From assembly GCA_015478945.1 (NCBI GenBank), contig JABUQX010002312.1, positions 2,501-20,000 on the forward strand: a DNA stretch of 17,500 bases. The letters run 5' to 3'. Positions 10,040 through 17,017 of the stretch are shown one piece after another. The position numbers were made by a program, and so were the translations under genes. The notes under the pieces are model-generated. The model searched no databases and was not told the origin of the DNA. It saw only the letters and a program-made list of their open reading frames with translations. Positions within the stretch are counted from its first letter, which is position 1. Every line of letters starts with the position of its first letter. The DNA is from Trachelipus rathkii (lineage: Eukaryota > Arthropoda > Malacostraca > Isopoda > Trachelipodidae).

Positions 10040-10131
10040 TCATTTTTGAGGTTCCCAAAACTCTCAAATGAGTCTGAGAACCCCTCTTCAGGGGTTTCTA
10101 CTGAAAAAAGAAGAAAAAGCGGTGAGGAAGA
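10040..10131. repeat. hairpin repeat, copy B
   Basis: A lead of TTCCCAAAACTCTCAAATGAG, shortened here to CCCAAAACTCTCAAATGAG in the aligned core, is followed by a stem AACCCCT/AGGGGTT (about 10079-10096) and then CTGAAAAAAGAAGAAAAAGC. It lies about 285 bases from copy A. The sequence before each copy also shares GGAGCCGG and GCGGTGCC, so the duplicated unit probably starts further upstream. Confidence 0.7.
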
Positions 10132-10135
10132 TGCA

Positions 10136-10290
10136 TTATGCTGAATCACGGTTTCAACTCTCTAAACGATCGCAGGGTTGGCATGACCGAACGCGAGGTT
10201 GCCCCGCGCCCGCAGGCGCGCCCCCGGCCCGGAAACGACGCGAGCGCCCGCAGGCGCAATATTACTGCGCGAACGCTAAATATATTTCGT
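10136..10290. other. very GC-rich block with two identical hairpin motifs
   Basis: The motif GCGCCCGCAGGCGC, a five-base stem with a CGCA loop, occurs at 10206-10219 and 10244-10257. The second copy runs straight into CAATATTAC followed by TGCGC, so the GCGC sequences can also pair around an AATATTACT loop. The block contrasts sharply with the AT-rich DNA to the right. Overlapping frames across it look like composition artefacts. Its identity is unknown. Confidence 0.6.
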
Positions 10291-10661
10291 AGTTGTAACG
10301 TTAATATACACTTTTTTTTAATAAAAATGTTTACATTACTTTGTATTTTCTTTTCAAGTAATCCGTTTTCTGTACTATGAAACAGTTATTTTATTTTATA
10401 CTTAAACTTTCTTAATTTTTTTTTTTATTATTTATACAAAACCCTTGTTCACTGTTAAATTTTTGTAATAAAAACATATTTTTTCTACCTTAAAGCTATA
10501 ACTCAATAAGGCAGTAGCGCAAATAGCCCCAGAGGGCCCCTCCCTTCACCCTGGCTATGCGCTATGTCTTTACTGCTTTATTGTCTTACTGTAGGGTTTT
10601 ACTGTTTCAAGTCCTATCCGAAACACACATTCTGGTGGAAAAATAACTTCATTAAACTTTG

Positions 10662-10662
<1 letters not shown>
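10281..10662. other. AT-rich DNA without a gene, containing one inverted repeat
   Basis: No coding frame of interest was seen. T-runs and two AATAAA strings (10320-10325 and near 10467) occur without a gene upstream of them. The notable structure is the imperfect inverted repeat at 10505-10582. Confidence 0.55.
10505..10582. repeat. imperfect inverted repeat upstream of the Polinton-like genes
   Basis: The left arm (10505-10528, AATAAGGCAGTAGCGC...) and right arm (10553-10582, ending TTTACTGCTTTATT) pair with one about six-base bulge. The loop is CCAGAGGGCCCCTCCC-like and itself holds GAGGGCCCCTC, a short palindrome. It could be a small MITE, a hairpin terminator-like element or part of an element end. 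Confidence 0.6.
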
Positions 10663-10725
<63 letters not shown>

Positions 10726-10797
10726 ATTATATATATAAAATATATAGAATAAGTATGTTATATATTATATATATATATATATATATTATATTATATT
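10663..10797. repeat. (AT)n microsatellite just before the ATPase gene
   Basis: Two runs of alternating A/T separated by a short TATAGAATAAGTATG segment. They end about 40 bases before the ATPase start. Confidence 0.95.
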
Positions 10798-10836
10798 CAT
10801 AAAGACTTTACATTAAACATCGAACATTTGAAGAGT

Positions 10837-11463
10837 ATGGACGTGTGTAAATTTATGTTCCGTAGTCCTGCTACTTGTCTTGTATCAGGCCCCACAGGAT
10901 GCGGGAAAACCTTTCTGTTATTAAACATATTAAGAGAGATGGAAATTTTTGAACAAGAACCAGTAAAAATAATATGGTGTTACAGTGTTTATCAGGAAAA
11001 ATTTGCAGAATATAAAGATGTAATTCAGTTTCATGAAGGAATCTACGACATCAAATCGTTGAATAATATGGATGGTCATAAAATCATTGTATTAGATGAT
11101 TTAATGCATAAGTTAAATGAAGAAATAGCTGAAACGTTTACTGTATTTTCCCATCATTTAAACATCTCTGTATTTTTCATCACCCAGAACATTTTTTATC
11201 AGAATAAGTATATGAGAGATATATCTTTAAACACCCAATATCTACTACTCTTCGGGCAGAGAAGAGACATGAATCAGATCAATGTATTAGCCTCTCAAAT
11301 GTTTCCATCACAACGTAAAGACTTCTTAAAGGTATATAAAGAAGTTACATCTGTTCCTCATGGTTATTTAATGTGTGAACTTCATCCTAAAAACACGTAT
11401 AGAGTTTTGCTCCGTACTAACATTTTGCCATTCGAAATTGAAACTGTATTCATACCTGAATAA
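10837..11463 (+). CDS. A32/FtsK-HerA-type genome-packaging ATPase
   Basis: A 208-residue protein from the ATG at 10837. An upstream in-frame TTG is less likely as the start. It would hydrolyse ATP to drive element DNA into the capsid. Walker A is GPTGCGKT at residues 18-25. Walker B is IIVLDD at 83-88. A sensor-like VFFITQN lies at 112-118. The later GQRRDMNQI segment is a plausible arginine-finger region. The length fits Polinton packaging ATPases. Its stop overlaps the next start by one base (TAATG at 11461-11465), suggesting coupled translation or processing of one transcript. An AT array lies just upstream and no clear promoter could be fixed. The frame appears intact with no lost catalytic residue. 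The family call is strong and the packaging role follows from the family. Confidence 0.9.
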   Translation: MDVCKFMFRSPATCLVSGPTGCGKTFLLLNILREMEIFEQEPVKIIWCYSVYQEKFAEYKDVIQFHEGIYDIKSLNNMDGHKIIVLDDLMHKLNEEIAETFTVFSHHLNISVFFITQNIFYQNKYMRDISLNTQYLLLFGQRRDMNQINVLASQMFPSQRKDFLKVYKEVTSVPHGYLMCELHPKNTYRVLLRTNILPFEIETVFIPE

Positions 11464-11789
11464 TGAGTACTCTAGTTGTTAAGTATTTACCTCTTATAAA
11501 AAAATTTAAAAAACTGAAAACAGCTGAAAAACGTAAACTAATCTGCAATGATGAAAAATTCATCCAGTGTGTATGCGAAGTCTGTTTAAATCTTATAAAA
11601 GGAAATGTTCCTTTAAACAAACCTCAGAAGGTGAAGCTTCGCCGACACAGAAGCATCATTAAAAAACTCTCTCTAAATATAAAAAATCTGAAAAGTAAAA
11701 AGAAGTTACTTCAGAAAGGAGGTGGAGTATTCCTACCTTTACTTTTTTCTGTTATAGCCCCTTTAATAACTAAGTGGATATCAGAATAA
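11463..11789 (+). CDS. small basic protein with hydrophobic Gly-led C-terminal tail
   Basis: A 108-residue protein starting at the ATG inside the TAATG overlap with the ATPase and ending in a second TAATG overlap with the next gene. The N-terminal and middle parts are lysine-rich and helix-like, with three cysteines near residues 28-41 (CNDE, CVCEVC). The last about 25 residues change character to KGGGVFLPLLFSVIAPLI, a hydrophobic, probably amphipathic or membrane-inserting tail. Similar proteins next to the ATPase occur in Polinton/adintovirus elements, so a virion or membrane-active role is plausible. This is inference from position and tail, not from a known fold. No break was seen. Confidence 0.7.
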   Translation: MSTLVVKYLPLIKKFKKLKTAEKRKLICNDEKFIQCVCEVCLNLIKGNVPLNKPQKVKLRRHRSIIKKLSLNIKNLKSKKKLLQKGGGVFLPLLFSVIAPLITKWISE

Positions 11790-12666
11790 TGAAGAAGGTG
11801 GCTGTATTACCATATAATGAGTATGAGAAAATGAAGTATAATAATACTACACATTCTGATCAACATACAACCAACCAGTCACCTCTAGTACAACCTCAGA
11901 CAGTACAACCTATACAACCGCACTTACAAGGGTTACCTTCTCCAGCAATTCATCAACAATTACAACACCAGAGTCCTCATATCCAGAATGATTCAGGACC
12001 ATATCAACAACATCAACCCCAAGTTTATATGATCCAAAAGTTGAACAGATAAACAATTATGGCAAAAGAAAGTGCTTTAGGATATAAATTTCAGACATTA
12101 ACATTCATGAAAAACGTGCCTTATATCAAGAAGCCATACAGAAATTAATAGATCTTAAAAACTTACATCTATATGCCTCATTAAGTAAGTCAATCTCGAA
12201 TGATTCAACAACACCTGCGGAGGTAATACCTGCTGTGAAAAACGAAGATCCTTTTAAAAATATCCTGGAGGAGAGCTTACCAAATAGAGGTCGCAAAGCT
12301 GGACTAGCTTTATATAATATTTTAAAAGATCAATTATCATGGAATGAATTAGGACAAATCATTATCGATAATGAAATTGTCAAAGGATCAAATATTGTTG
12401 ACTTGATAGCAGATCTCTCACGTGATTGGAAGAAAGGTGCTGTTACAGGATGGCCTACCATCAAACAAGAACTTCAGACTATTAACTTCCCCCGAACTTT
12501 AATCTTAAATACAAAAAGATTAGCAGACTTGGATAATATCCCCAAGATGCCTAGACCAGATACAAGTCCGTCAGGTACCTCTTACGCTTCAGATAAATTT
12601 AAGCGTGTTACCAGAGGAAGAATAAGAAAAATCCCCTACAGTAAACCTCAATGGATTAATTCGTAA
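11789..12666 (+). pseudogene. conserved Polinton-associated protein of about 290 residues, broken
   Basis: Starts at the ATG of the second TAATG overlap. The first frame (to TAA at 12050-12052) begins MKKVAVLPYNEYEKMK, then becomes rich in Gln, Pro, His and Thr. The continuation is in another frame, open from about 11992, with YDPKVEQIN near 12028. It is cut by an in-frame TAA at 12085-12087, then runs on through EKRALYQEAI (about 12109) to the stop at 12666. The C-terminal part contains SLPNRGRKAGLALYNIL and GSNIVDLIADL, ending in a basic tail. A protein of this shape recurs near the ATPase in related elements, but I do not know its function. At least one frameshift and one nonsense codon disrupt it. 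A start at 12235 (GTG) is not credible for this gene. Confidence 0.6.
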
Positions 12667-12669
12667 TTG

Positions 12670-12759
12670 TATATTATCATATATATTATATATTATATAT
12701 ATAATTATATATATATAATATATTATATATTATATATTATATATATATATATAATAATA

Positions 12760-12811
<52 letters not shown>

Positions 12812-12912
12812 TATAGTATATATATGCTGTTTATTAGTTGAAGTGTCGCATGATTAAATAAAAAGTATTAACATTTTTTTACCTTTATTTCCCCTTTAGT
12901 AATATAATATAT

Positions 12913-12952
<40 letters not shown>

Positions 12953-13002
12953 TAGAGAGATATTACTATATATTATATATATATATTATTATTATAATTA
13001 TA
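12670..13002. repeat. two (AT)n arrays inside the Polinton-like element
   Basis: Arrays at about 12670-12826 and 12901-13002 are separated by about 75 bases of ordinary AT-rich DNA. They lie between the broken 290-residue gene and the integrase, where such elements usually have little spacer. No coding sequence was seen in this stretch. Confidence 0.93.
12857..12862 (+). promoter_or_regulatory. candidate polyadenylation signal AATAAA
   Basis: AATAAA lies in the unique segment between the two AT arrays, about 190 bases after the last stop of the upstream genes, and is followed by a T-rich stretch. It could end the ATPase-side transcript. The evidence is motif and position only. Confidence 0.3.
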
Positions 13003-13052
13003 TGGTTTTAACTGTGTGTCAGTATTACAACATGAACGCGAAGAGAAGAAGG

Positions 13053-13650
13053 GTTGAAAGTATTACTTCAACTGGAAGAACGCAAATAGTTTGGCGGGTT
13101 TCACTAGATTCGCTGGCCAAAGTTTCCAAACACTGAGAAAAAAGAGTTGAAAGAATATTTAGAGGGTGAAGATGCTTTTACTTTACATAAACCTGTCCGT
13201 CGAAAATTCCCTACCCGAACAACCATAGCCCATCACCTCGATAATGTTTGGCAATTAGATTTAACGGAAATGATTAAATACAGTTCTTATAATGAAGGGT
13301 TTCAATATATACTTTTTACTATTGACGTATACTCTAGATACTTATGGTTAAAAGCTTTAAAAGATAAAAAATCAGATACAGTGGCGGCTGCAGTGAGAGA
13401 AATTATAAGGGATGATGATAGATATCCAAAACTGATTTGCACGGATAGGGGTAGCGAATTTCTAGGTAGAGAGTTTCAGGAAATTATTACTGAATACGAT
13501 ATAGTATATTTTAACATATTTTCTATAAATAAAGCTGCTATTGTAGAAAGAGTTCAGCGTACGATTAAAGAACGAATGCATAGATACTTTACCAAGTTGA
13601 ATACTTTCATGTATATTTTACATATTGGACGATCTAGCTTATTCTTATAA
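13053..13650 (+). pseudogene. retroviral-type integrase, N-terminal and catalytic part, broken
   Basis: The catalytic frame is open from 13108 and contains RWPKFPNTEKK, then YTLHKP-like FTLHKPVRRKF, then the DDE core: aspartate in WQLDLTE (codon 13258), aspartate in ICTDRGSEF (13444) and glutamate in IVERVQRT (13546), with 33 residues between the last two. An upstream piece (YYFNWKNANSLAGFTRF, about 13056-13108) looks like the protein start but is in another frame after a stop. At the far end the frame runs into a false tail near 13610-13650, where the C-terminal half takes over in a shifted frame. The enzyme would insert element DNA into the host chromosome. At least two frame breaks make this copy inactive as written. 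Confidence 0.8.
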
Positions 13651-14107
13651 CAAATCTTTTCATAGAACTATAAAGACAACTCCTTTAGAAATGCTGAAGA
13701 CACCATCGGTGATCCAACAAAACCCAAGAGGTGTAAAAATTAAAGATAAATCCCGTATAAACGTGAATGAATATGTAAGAGTGTCTAGAGCTGATGACAG
13801 GTTTAGAAAAGGATATGAAGCGGGGTGGTCTAGAGAAGTTTTTAAGGTAGATAGTATAAAAGAATTTCCTAATGAGGGGTTGAAATTATATTATCTCAAA
13901 GATTTAGATGGAGAATCCATAAAAGGAGGATTTTATAAACAAGAAATACAGAAAATACGATTCGATCCTGAGAGTAATATGTATAAAATAGAAAAAATAT
14001 TAGGTTCAAAAGGTAGGGGTAAAAATAAACAGTATCTGGTGAAATGGGTGGGCTACCCTAACAAGTTTAATTCATATATAAAAGCTAGTGAAATCACGAA
14101 ACATTAA
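13625..14107 (+). pseudogene. integrase C-terminal part with chromodomain
   Basis: This frame continues the integrase one phase away. It begins with the end of the catalytic domain (DDLAYSYNKSFHRTIK, then TPLEML), followed by an SH3-like segment (NVNEYVRVSRADDRF, then GGFYKQEIQKI). The last about 45 residues form a chromodomain (YKIEKILGSKGRG, then QYLVKWVGYP, then NSYI). Chromodomains on Polinton integrases are thought to guide insertion toward marked chromatin. The frame lacks an ATG at its head. It ends 18 bases before the next gene. With the upstream half it would give a protein of ordinary length, but the junction near 13610-13625 is broken. Confidence 0.82.
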
Positions 14108-14125
14108 TCATTAGTCATCGTAATC

Positions 14126-15055
14126 ATGGAGAGTGTAGATCATTTCTATTTAACTCTGCCATCTTCGGCATCTTTGGATCTACATCCTGATAATAAAGTT
14201 TCAGATTTTACAACCGAATTAATGAACCCTATTCAACTTAACAGAGATCTCTATGAGGTAGGACTATGCGAAATGATATTAGATGCAAATATTGAAAATC
14301 TCCCTCAGGCACGTCATTGGATAATGGTGTATAGAGTTGCAGATTATGTTAAATCTATATTAAAAATAAAAAACACATCCGATTTAAAACGTGTGACAAT
14401 TAAAGGTTCGGAATATTTCTATGAAAAATTTGTGTTAAAACGAGGATATTACCGTTCAATCCATGACATCCACAGTTATTTAAACACCCAGTTTGCTGTA
14501 AGTAAGATATGTAAAGATTTAATATACATTATTAATAACCACCCCGGGGAAGACAGGGTATTAATCACTTTAAGATCGACAACAGGAATGAATTTGAGAG
14601 ACCCTGAAGTGTTTATCCTTAAACGTTCAGATTGGTTTCGGAAATGTGTGCATGAACACGAAGCTGTAGTAGAACATTCTACTGTTCTAAATAGACATAG
14701 TGGAAATAATGAACCTTCCCCCACTCTGAACAACAGTCTTAATGACTCAAACTTATCTCTCAATTATATATGCATTCCTTCGGAGATGTTACAAGATCAA
14801 GGGATGGCTTACGTTTATACAGATATAGTTGACCATCAGTATGTAGGGAATACTAAAGCCCCCTTATTAAGGGTGGTTCATTTTCCTAAAAAGGGAAAGG
14901 TTATATCTTTTCCTAATGTTCATTACTTACCTCTCAGTTGTTCACATTTAGGGTCTGTGCGAATGCATATAAAGGATGTCGAAGGTAGACCGTATCCATT
15001 CACAGACGGAACACTATTGTGTAAAGTTCATATTAGAAAGAAACAGACACTTTAA
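14126..15055 (+). CDS. penton-like minor capsid protein (candidate)
   Basis: A 309-residue intact protein. Its N-terminal region (HFYLTLPSSASLDLHPDN, then VSDFTTELMNPIQL, then YEVGLCEM) is the pattern seen in Polinton/adintovirus minor capsid or penton proteins, which form single jelly-roll pentamers at capsid vertices. The middle part is variable, with a Ser/Asn-rich segment near residues 188-213. The C-terminal part (VVHFPKKGKVISFPNVHYLPLS, partly quoted; then DGRTYPF-like VEGRPYPFTDG) is strand-rich, with a short LLCKVHIRKK end. It follows the integrase closely and precedes two small virion-type genes. The start ATG is well placed 18 bases after the integrase stop. The family call rests on motif resemblance and gene order. 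It could instead be another structural protein. Confidence 0.68.
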   Translation: MESVDHFYLTLPSSASLDLHPDNKVSDFTTELMNPIQLNRDLYEVGLCEMILDANIENLPQARHWIMVYRVADYVKSILKIKNTSDLKRVTIKGSEYFYEKFVLKRGYYRSIHDIHSYLNTQFAVSKICKDLIYIINNHPGEDRVLITLRSTTGMNLRDPEVFILKRSDWFRKCVHEHEAVVEHSTVLNRHSGNNEPSPTLNNSLNDSNLSLNYICIPSEMLQDQGMAYVYTDIVDHQYVGNTKAPLLRVVHFPKKGKVISFPNVHYLPLSCSHLGSVRMHIKDVEGRPYPFTDGTLLCKVHIRKKQTL

Positions 15056-15062
15056 CTATAAC

Positions 15063-15221
15063 ATGATGGACTATTTTTTTAACAGAGTAGAAAATCTTTC
15101 ATATATCCTGTTAGAAAACCTTCTAGAAATAAGGATAGGTGTAAGATTATATATAAGTGATGTAGTTAGTTATATTTATTCATTCATTAACTTACTCTCA
15201 CAGTGTAAAGATAGGGCCTGA
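15063..15221 (+). CDS. small 52-residue hydrophobic ORF
   Basis: Begins at an ATG seven bases after the penton-like stop and ends 17 bases before the next gene, so it fills an otherwise empty gap. The sequence is rich in Leu, Ile, Tyr and Val (NLSYILLENLLEIRI, then SYIYSFINLL) and may form one or two helices or a membrane segment. There is no recognisable domain. It could be a small virion or membrane protein, or a chance frame. Position favours a gene and length argues for caution. Confidence 0.4.
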   Translation: MMDYFFNRVENLSYILLENLLEIRIGVRLYISDVVSYIYSFINLLSQCKDRA

Positions 15222-15238
15222 TAGAAGCTCCGTTAATA

Positions 15239-15601
15239 ATGTATAACGATAGGGTATTCGTTGGAACAAAATTACAAAGAGGGTATGGACTGGGTGGATT
15301 TTTCTCTAAATTATGGAGAAGTGCAATGCCTCTATTTAGAAGAGGAGGTGAATATATAGGTAAAAAAGCTATACGAACAGGGATGCATACGTTACAGGAT
15401 ATAGCAACAGGAGCTAACCCTCGCGAGTCCCTAAAAAGGCGAATTACAGATGTTTCAGATGAGATGTTGGATGATGTAAAGCGAAAAATAAGACGCAAAA
15501 TGACGGGTCAAGGTAAAAAACGTATGAAAATATGCGTTAAGAAAAAGGTTAAGACTAAAAGACCTCAAAAGAAAAAATGCAATGATGTATTTGCTATTTA
15601 A
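15239..15601 (+). CDS. pVI/pX-like minor virion protein (candidate)
   Basis: A 120-residue intact protein. After about 12 residues comes GYGLGGFFSKLWRSAMPLFR, a glycine and aromatic amphipathic segment resembling membrane-active minor capsid or core proteins of the adenovirus/Polinton group. The middle (GKKAIRTGMHTLQDIATG) is helical. The last about 45 residues are dominated by Lys and Arg and would suit DNA or capsid-interior binding. It lies between the penton-like and major capsid genes, as expected for a virion component. In related viruses such proteins are cleaved by the element's own cysteine protease, whose gene lies downstream. No break was seen. Exact homology (pVI or pX) is uncertain. 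Confidence 0.65.
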   Translation: MYNDRVFVGTKLQRGYGLGGFFSKLWRSAMPLFRRGGEYIGKKAIRTGMHTLQDIATGANPRESLKRRITDVSDEMLDDVKRKIRRKMTGQGKKRMKICVKKKVKTKRPQKKKCNDVFAI

Positions 15602-15710
15602 TTACTAACTGGCATCTTTTACATAAACATCATCATCATACTGTGACCGAATATAAGAAAAGCTAAACCACCGAACCGCTCATTATACGGTCAGCACCCT
15701 CACATACAAG

Positions 15711-17015
15711 ATGCATTTCCTCCATCCTTCTAGTCCAGACTGCTGCAAGAGTGAACTGGATCTCTTCTCGATGAACCCCACCCAGATTAGTGTAACTGAA
15801 ACCAATTTCATCAGCATCAACCCCATACATTCAATTACCAACACCGATGTCCCTCTCGAGTTCAATATACCAGGTACTTCGGATCAGTATTTAGATCCAT
15901 CCAACGTGTTTTTATATCTGAAGACGAAACTGACGAAACCCGATGGTACAGACCTTCCATCATCTGACGATCACATAGTATACACAGAATCCAATTTCCT
16001 GTATACCTGTTTTAATCAGATTGAAGTGTATCTCAATGAAACTTCATTAGGTGCATCAGCTGCAAATTATCCTTATAGAAGTTATATAGAACATTTATTA
16101 AATTATTCCGACGATGCTAAACAGTCTCATCTCCAGTCTTGCGGTTTTTATAGTTTCAAAGATGAGGCTGCACATATAGATAAAGCTGGTAAAACCACAA
16201 GGAACACATATGAATTTTACGGACGTTTAAACGGTGACATCTTCTCTCAAGAAAGACTTATTCTACCAGCTGTAGATACTAGAATTCGATTAACCCGTTC
16301 AAATCCTAAATTCGCTCTTAAAATAAAAAGTAAACCTGCTGCAACGGCTGTATGTCCTGAACCTGTTTACAAGTTGTTAGAAGCCTATCTCTATGTTAGA
16401 AAAGTGAAATTACTACCTCAGAGACATTTGGAAATCGAAAAATCTCTCTTGAACACTACAGCGAAGTATCCTATTAAACGAGTGGAAACAAAGTTGTTTA
16501 ACTTTACACAGGGATTATCGAGTATCAATATCCCCAACATTGTGAATGGTAATCTGCCTCAGAAAGTAATAATAGGTATTGTTGAACATGAAGCATACTC
16601 AGGGAATTATAAAAAATCAGCCTATAAATTCACCCCTTTTGGACTTAGAGGTATCAGTCTACATGTAAACGGCCAACCTTACGGTCGGGACTATGAAATG
16701 TTATACAATGGATCGCAATCTCTATGTTCACGACCTTTTTACGATCTAATAGCTAACACTGTTTCATGCAATGACAGCGGGACAGGGATAGATCTTGAAG
16801 AATACGCTAAGAATAGTAATTTATATGCTTACGATCTCACCGCTGACCTTTCAGCTTGTAACGCTAATCATTTAAACATTTTAAGAAAGGGTACATTAGG
16901 GTTAAGTCTCTCCTTTAGTGGTAGTCTACAATCACCAATCACTGTCCTGGTTTATCTGGAACATCCTCAGCTCATTGAAATTGACAGAGTACGCAACGTT
17001 ATTTTGAATTATTAA
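15711..17015 (+). CDS. probable major capsid protein (double jelly-roll type)
   Basis: A 434-residue intact protein. Early motifs are CCKSELDLFSMNPTQ, VPLEFNIPG and DPSNVFLYLKTKL, followed by CFNQIEVYLNE and YPYRSYIEHLL. This pattern recurs in proteins annotated as F54H12.2-like in invertebrate genomes, which I associate with Polinton/adintovirus capsid genes. The length suits a compact double jelly-roll capsid protein that forms the trimeric capsomers. The C-terminal half continues in strand-rich form (LRGISLHVNGQPYGRDYEML, then TVLVYLEHPQLIEID). The ATG at 15711 is the first in frame after a stop and lies 110 bases after the previous gene. The first about 170 coding bases are more C-rich than the remainder. 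The capsid role is inference from family recognition and gene order. Confidence 0.75.
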   Translation: MHFLHPSSPDCCKSELDLFSMNPTQISVTETNFISINPIHSITNTDVPLEFNIPGTSDQYLDPSNVFLYLKTKLTKPDGTDLPSSDDHIVYTESNFLYTCFNQIEVYLNETSLGASAANYPYRSYIEHLLNYSDDAKQSHLQSCGFYSFKDEAAHIDKAGKTTRNTYEFYGRLNGDIFSQERLILPAVDTRIRLTRSNPKFALKIKSKPAATAVCPEPVYKLLEAYLYVRKVKLLPQRHLEIEKSLLNTTAKYPIKRVETKLFNFTQGLSSINIPNIVNGNLPQKVIIGIVEHEAYSGNYKKSAYKFTPFGLRGISLHVNGQPYGRDYEMLYNGSQSLCSRPFYDLIANTVSCNDSGTGIDLEEYAKNSNLYAYDLTADLSACNANHLNILRKGTLGLSLSFSGSLQSPITVLVYLEHPQLIEIDRVRNVILNY

Positions 17016-17017
17016 AG

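Noticed and set aside
9757..10149. 130-codon minus-strand frame
   Set aside because: It reads through both copies of the hairpin repeat and a purine-rich tract, so the Leu/Phe-rich stretch is a composition artefact.
10200..10280. Helitron 3' end (hairpin followed by CTRR)
   Set aside because: A CTAA follows the hairpins, but the next base is A rather than the T expected at the insertion site, and no TC start was found.
10068..10380. Two overlapping Arg/Ala/Pro-rich plus-strand frames
   Set aside because: They arise from the GC-rich hairpin block and have no family features.
14476..14763. Minus-strand frame within the penton-like gene
   Set aside because: Antisense shadow of an intact virion gene.
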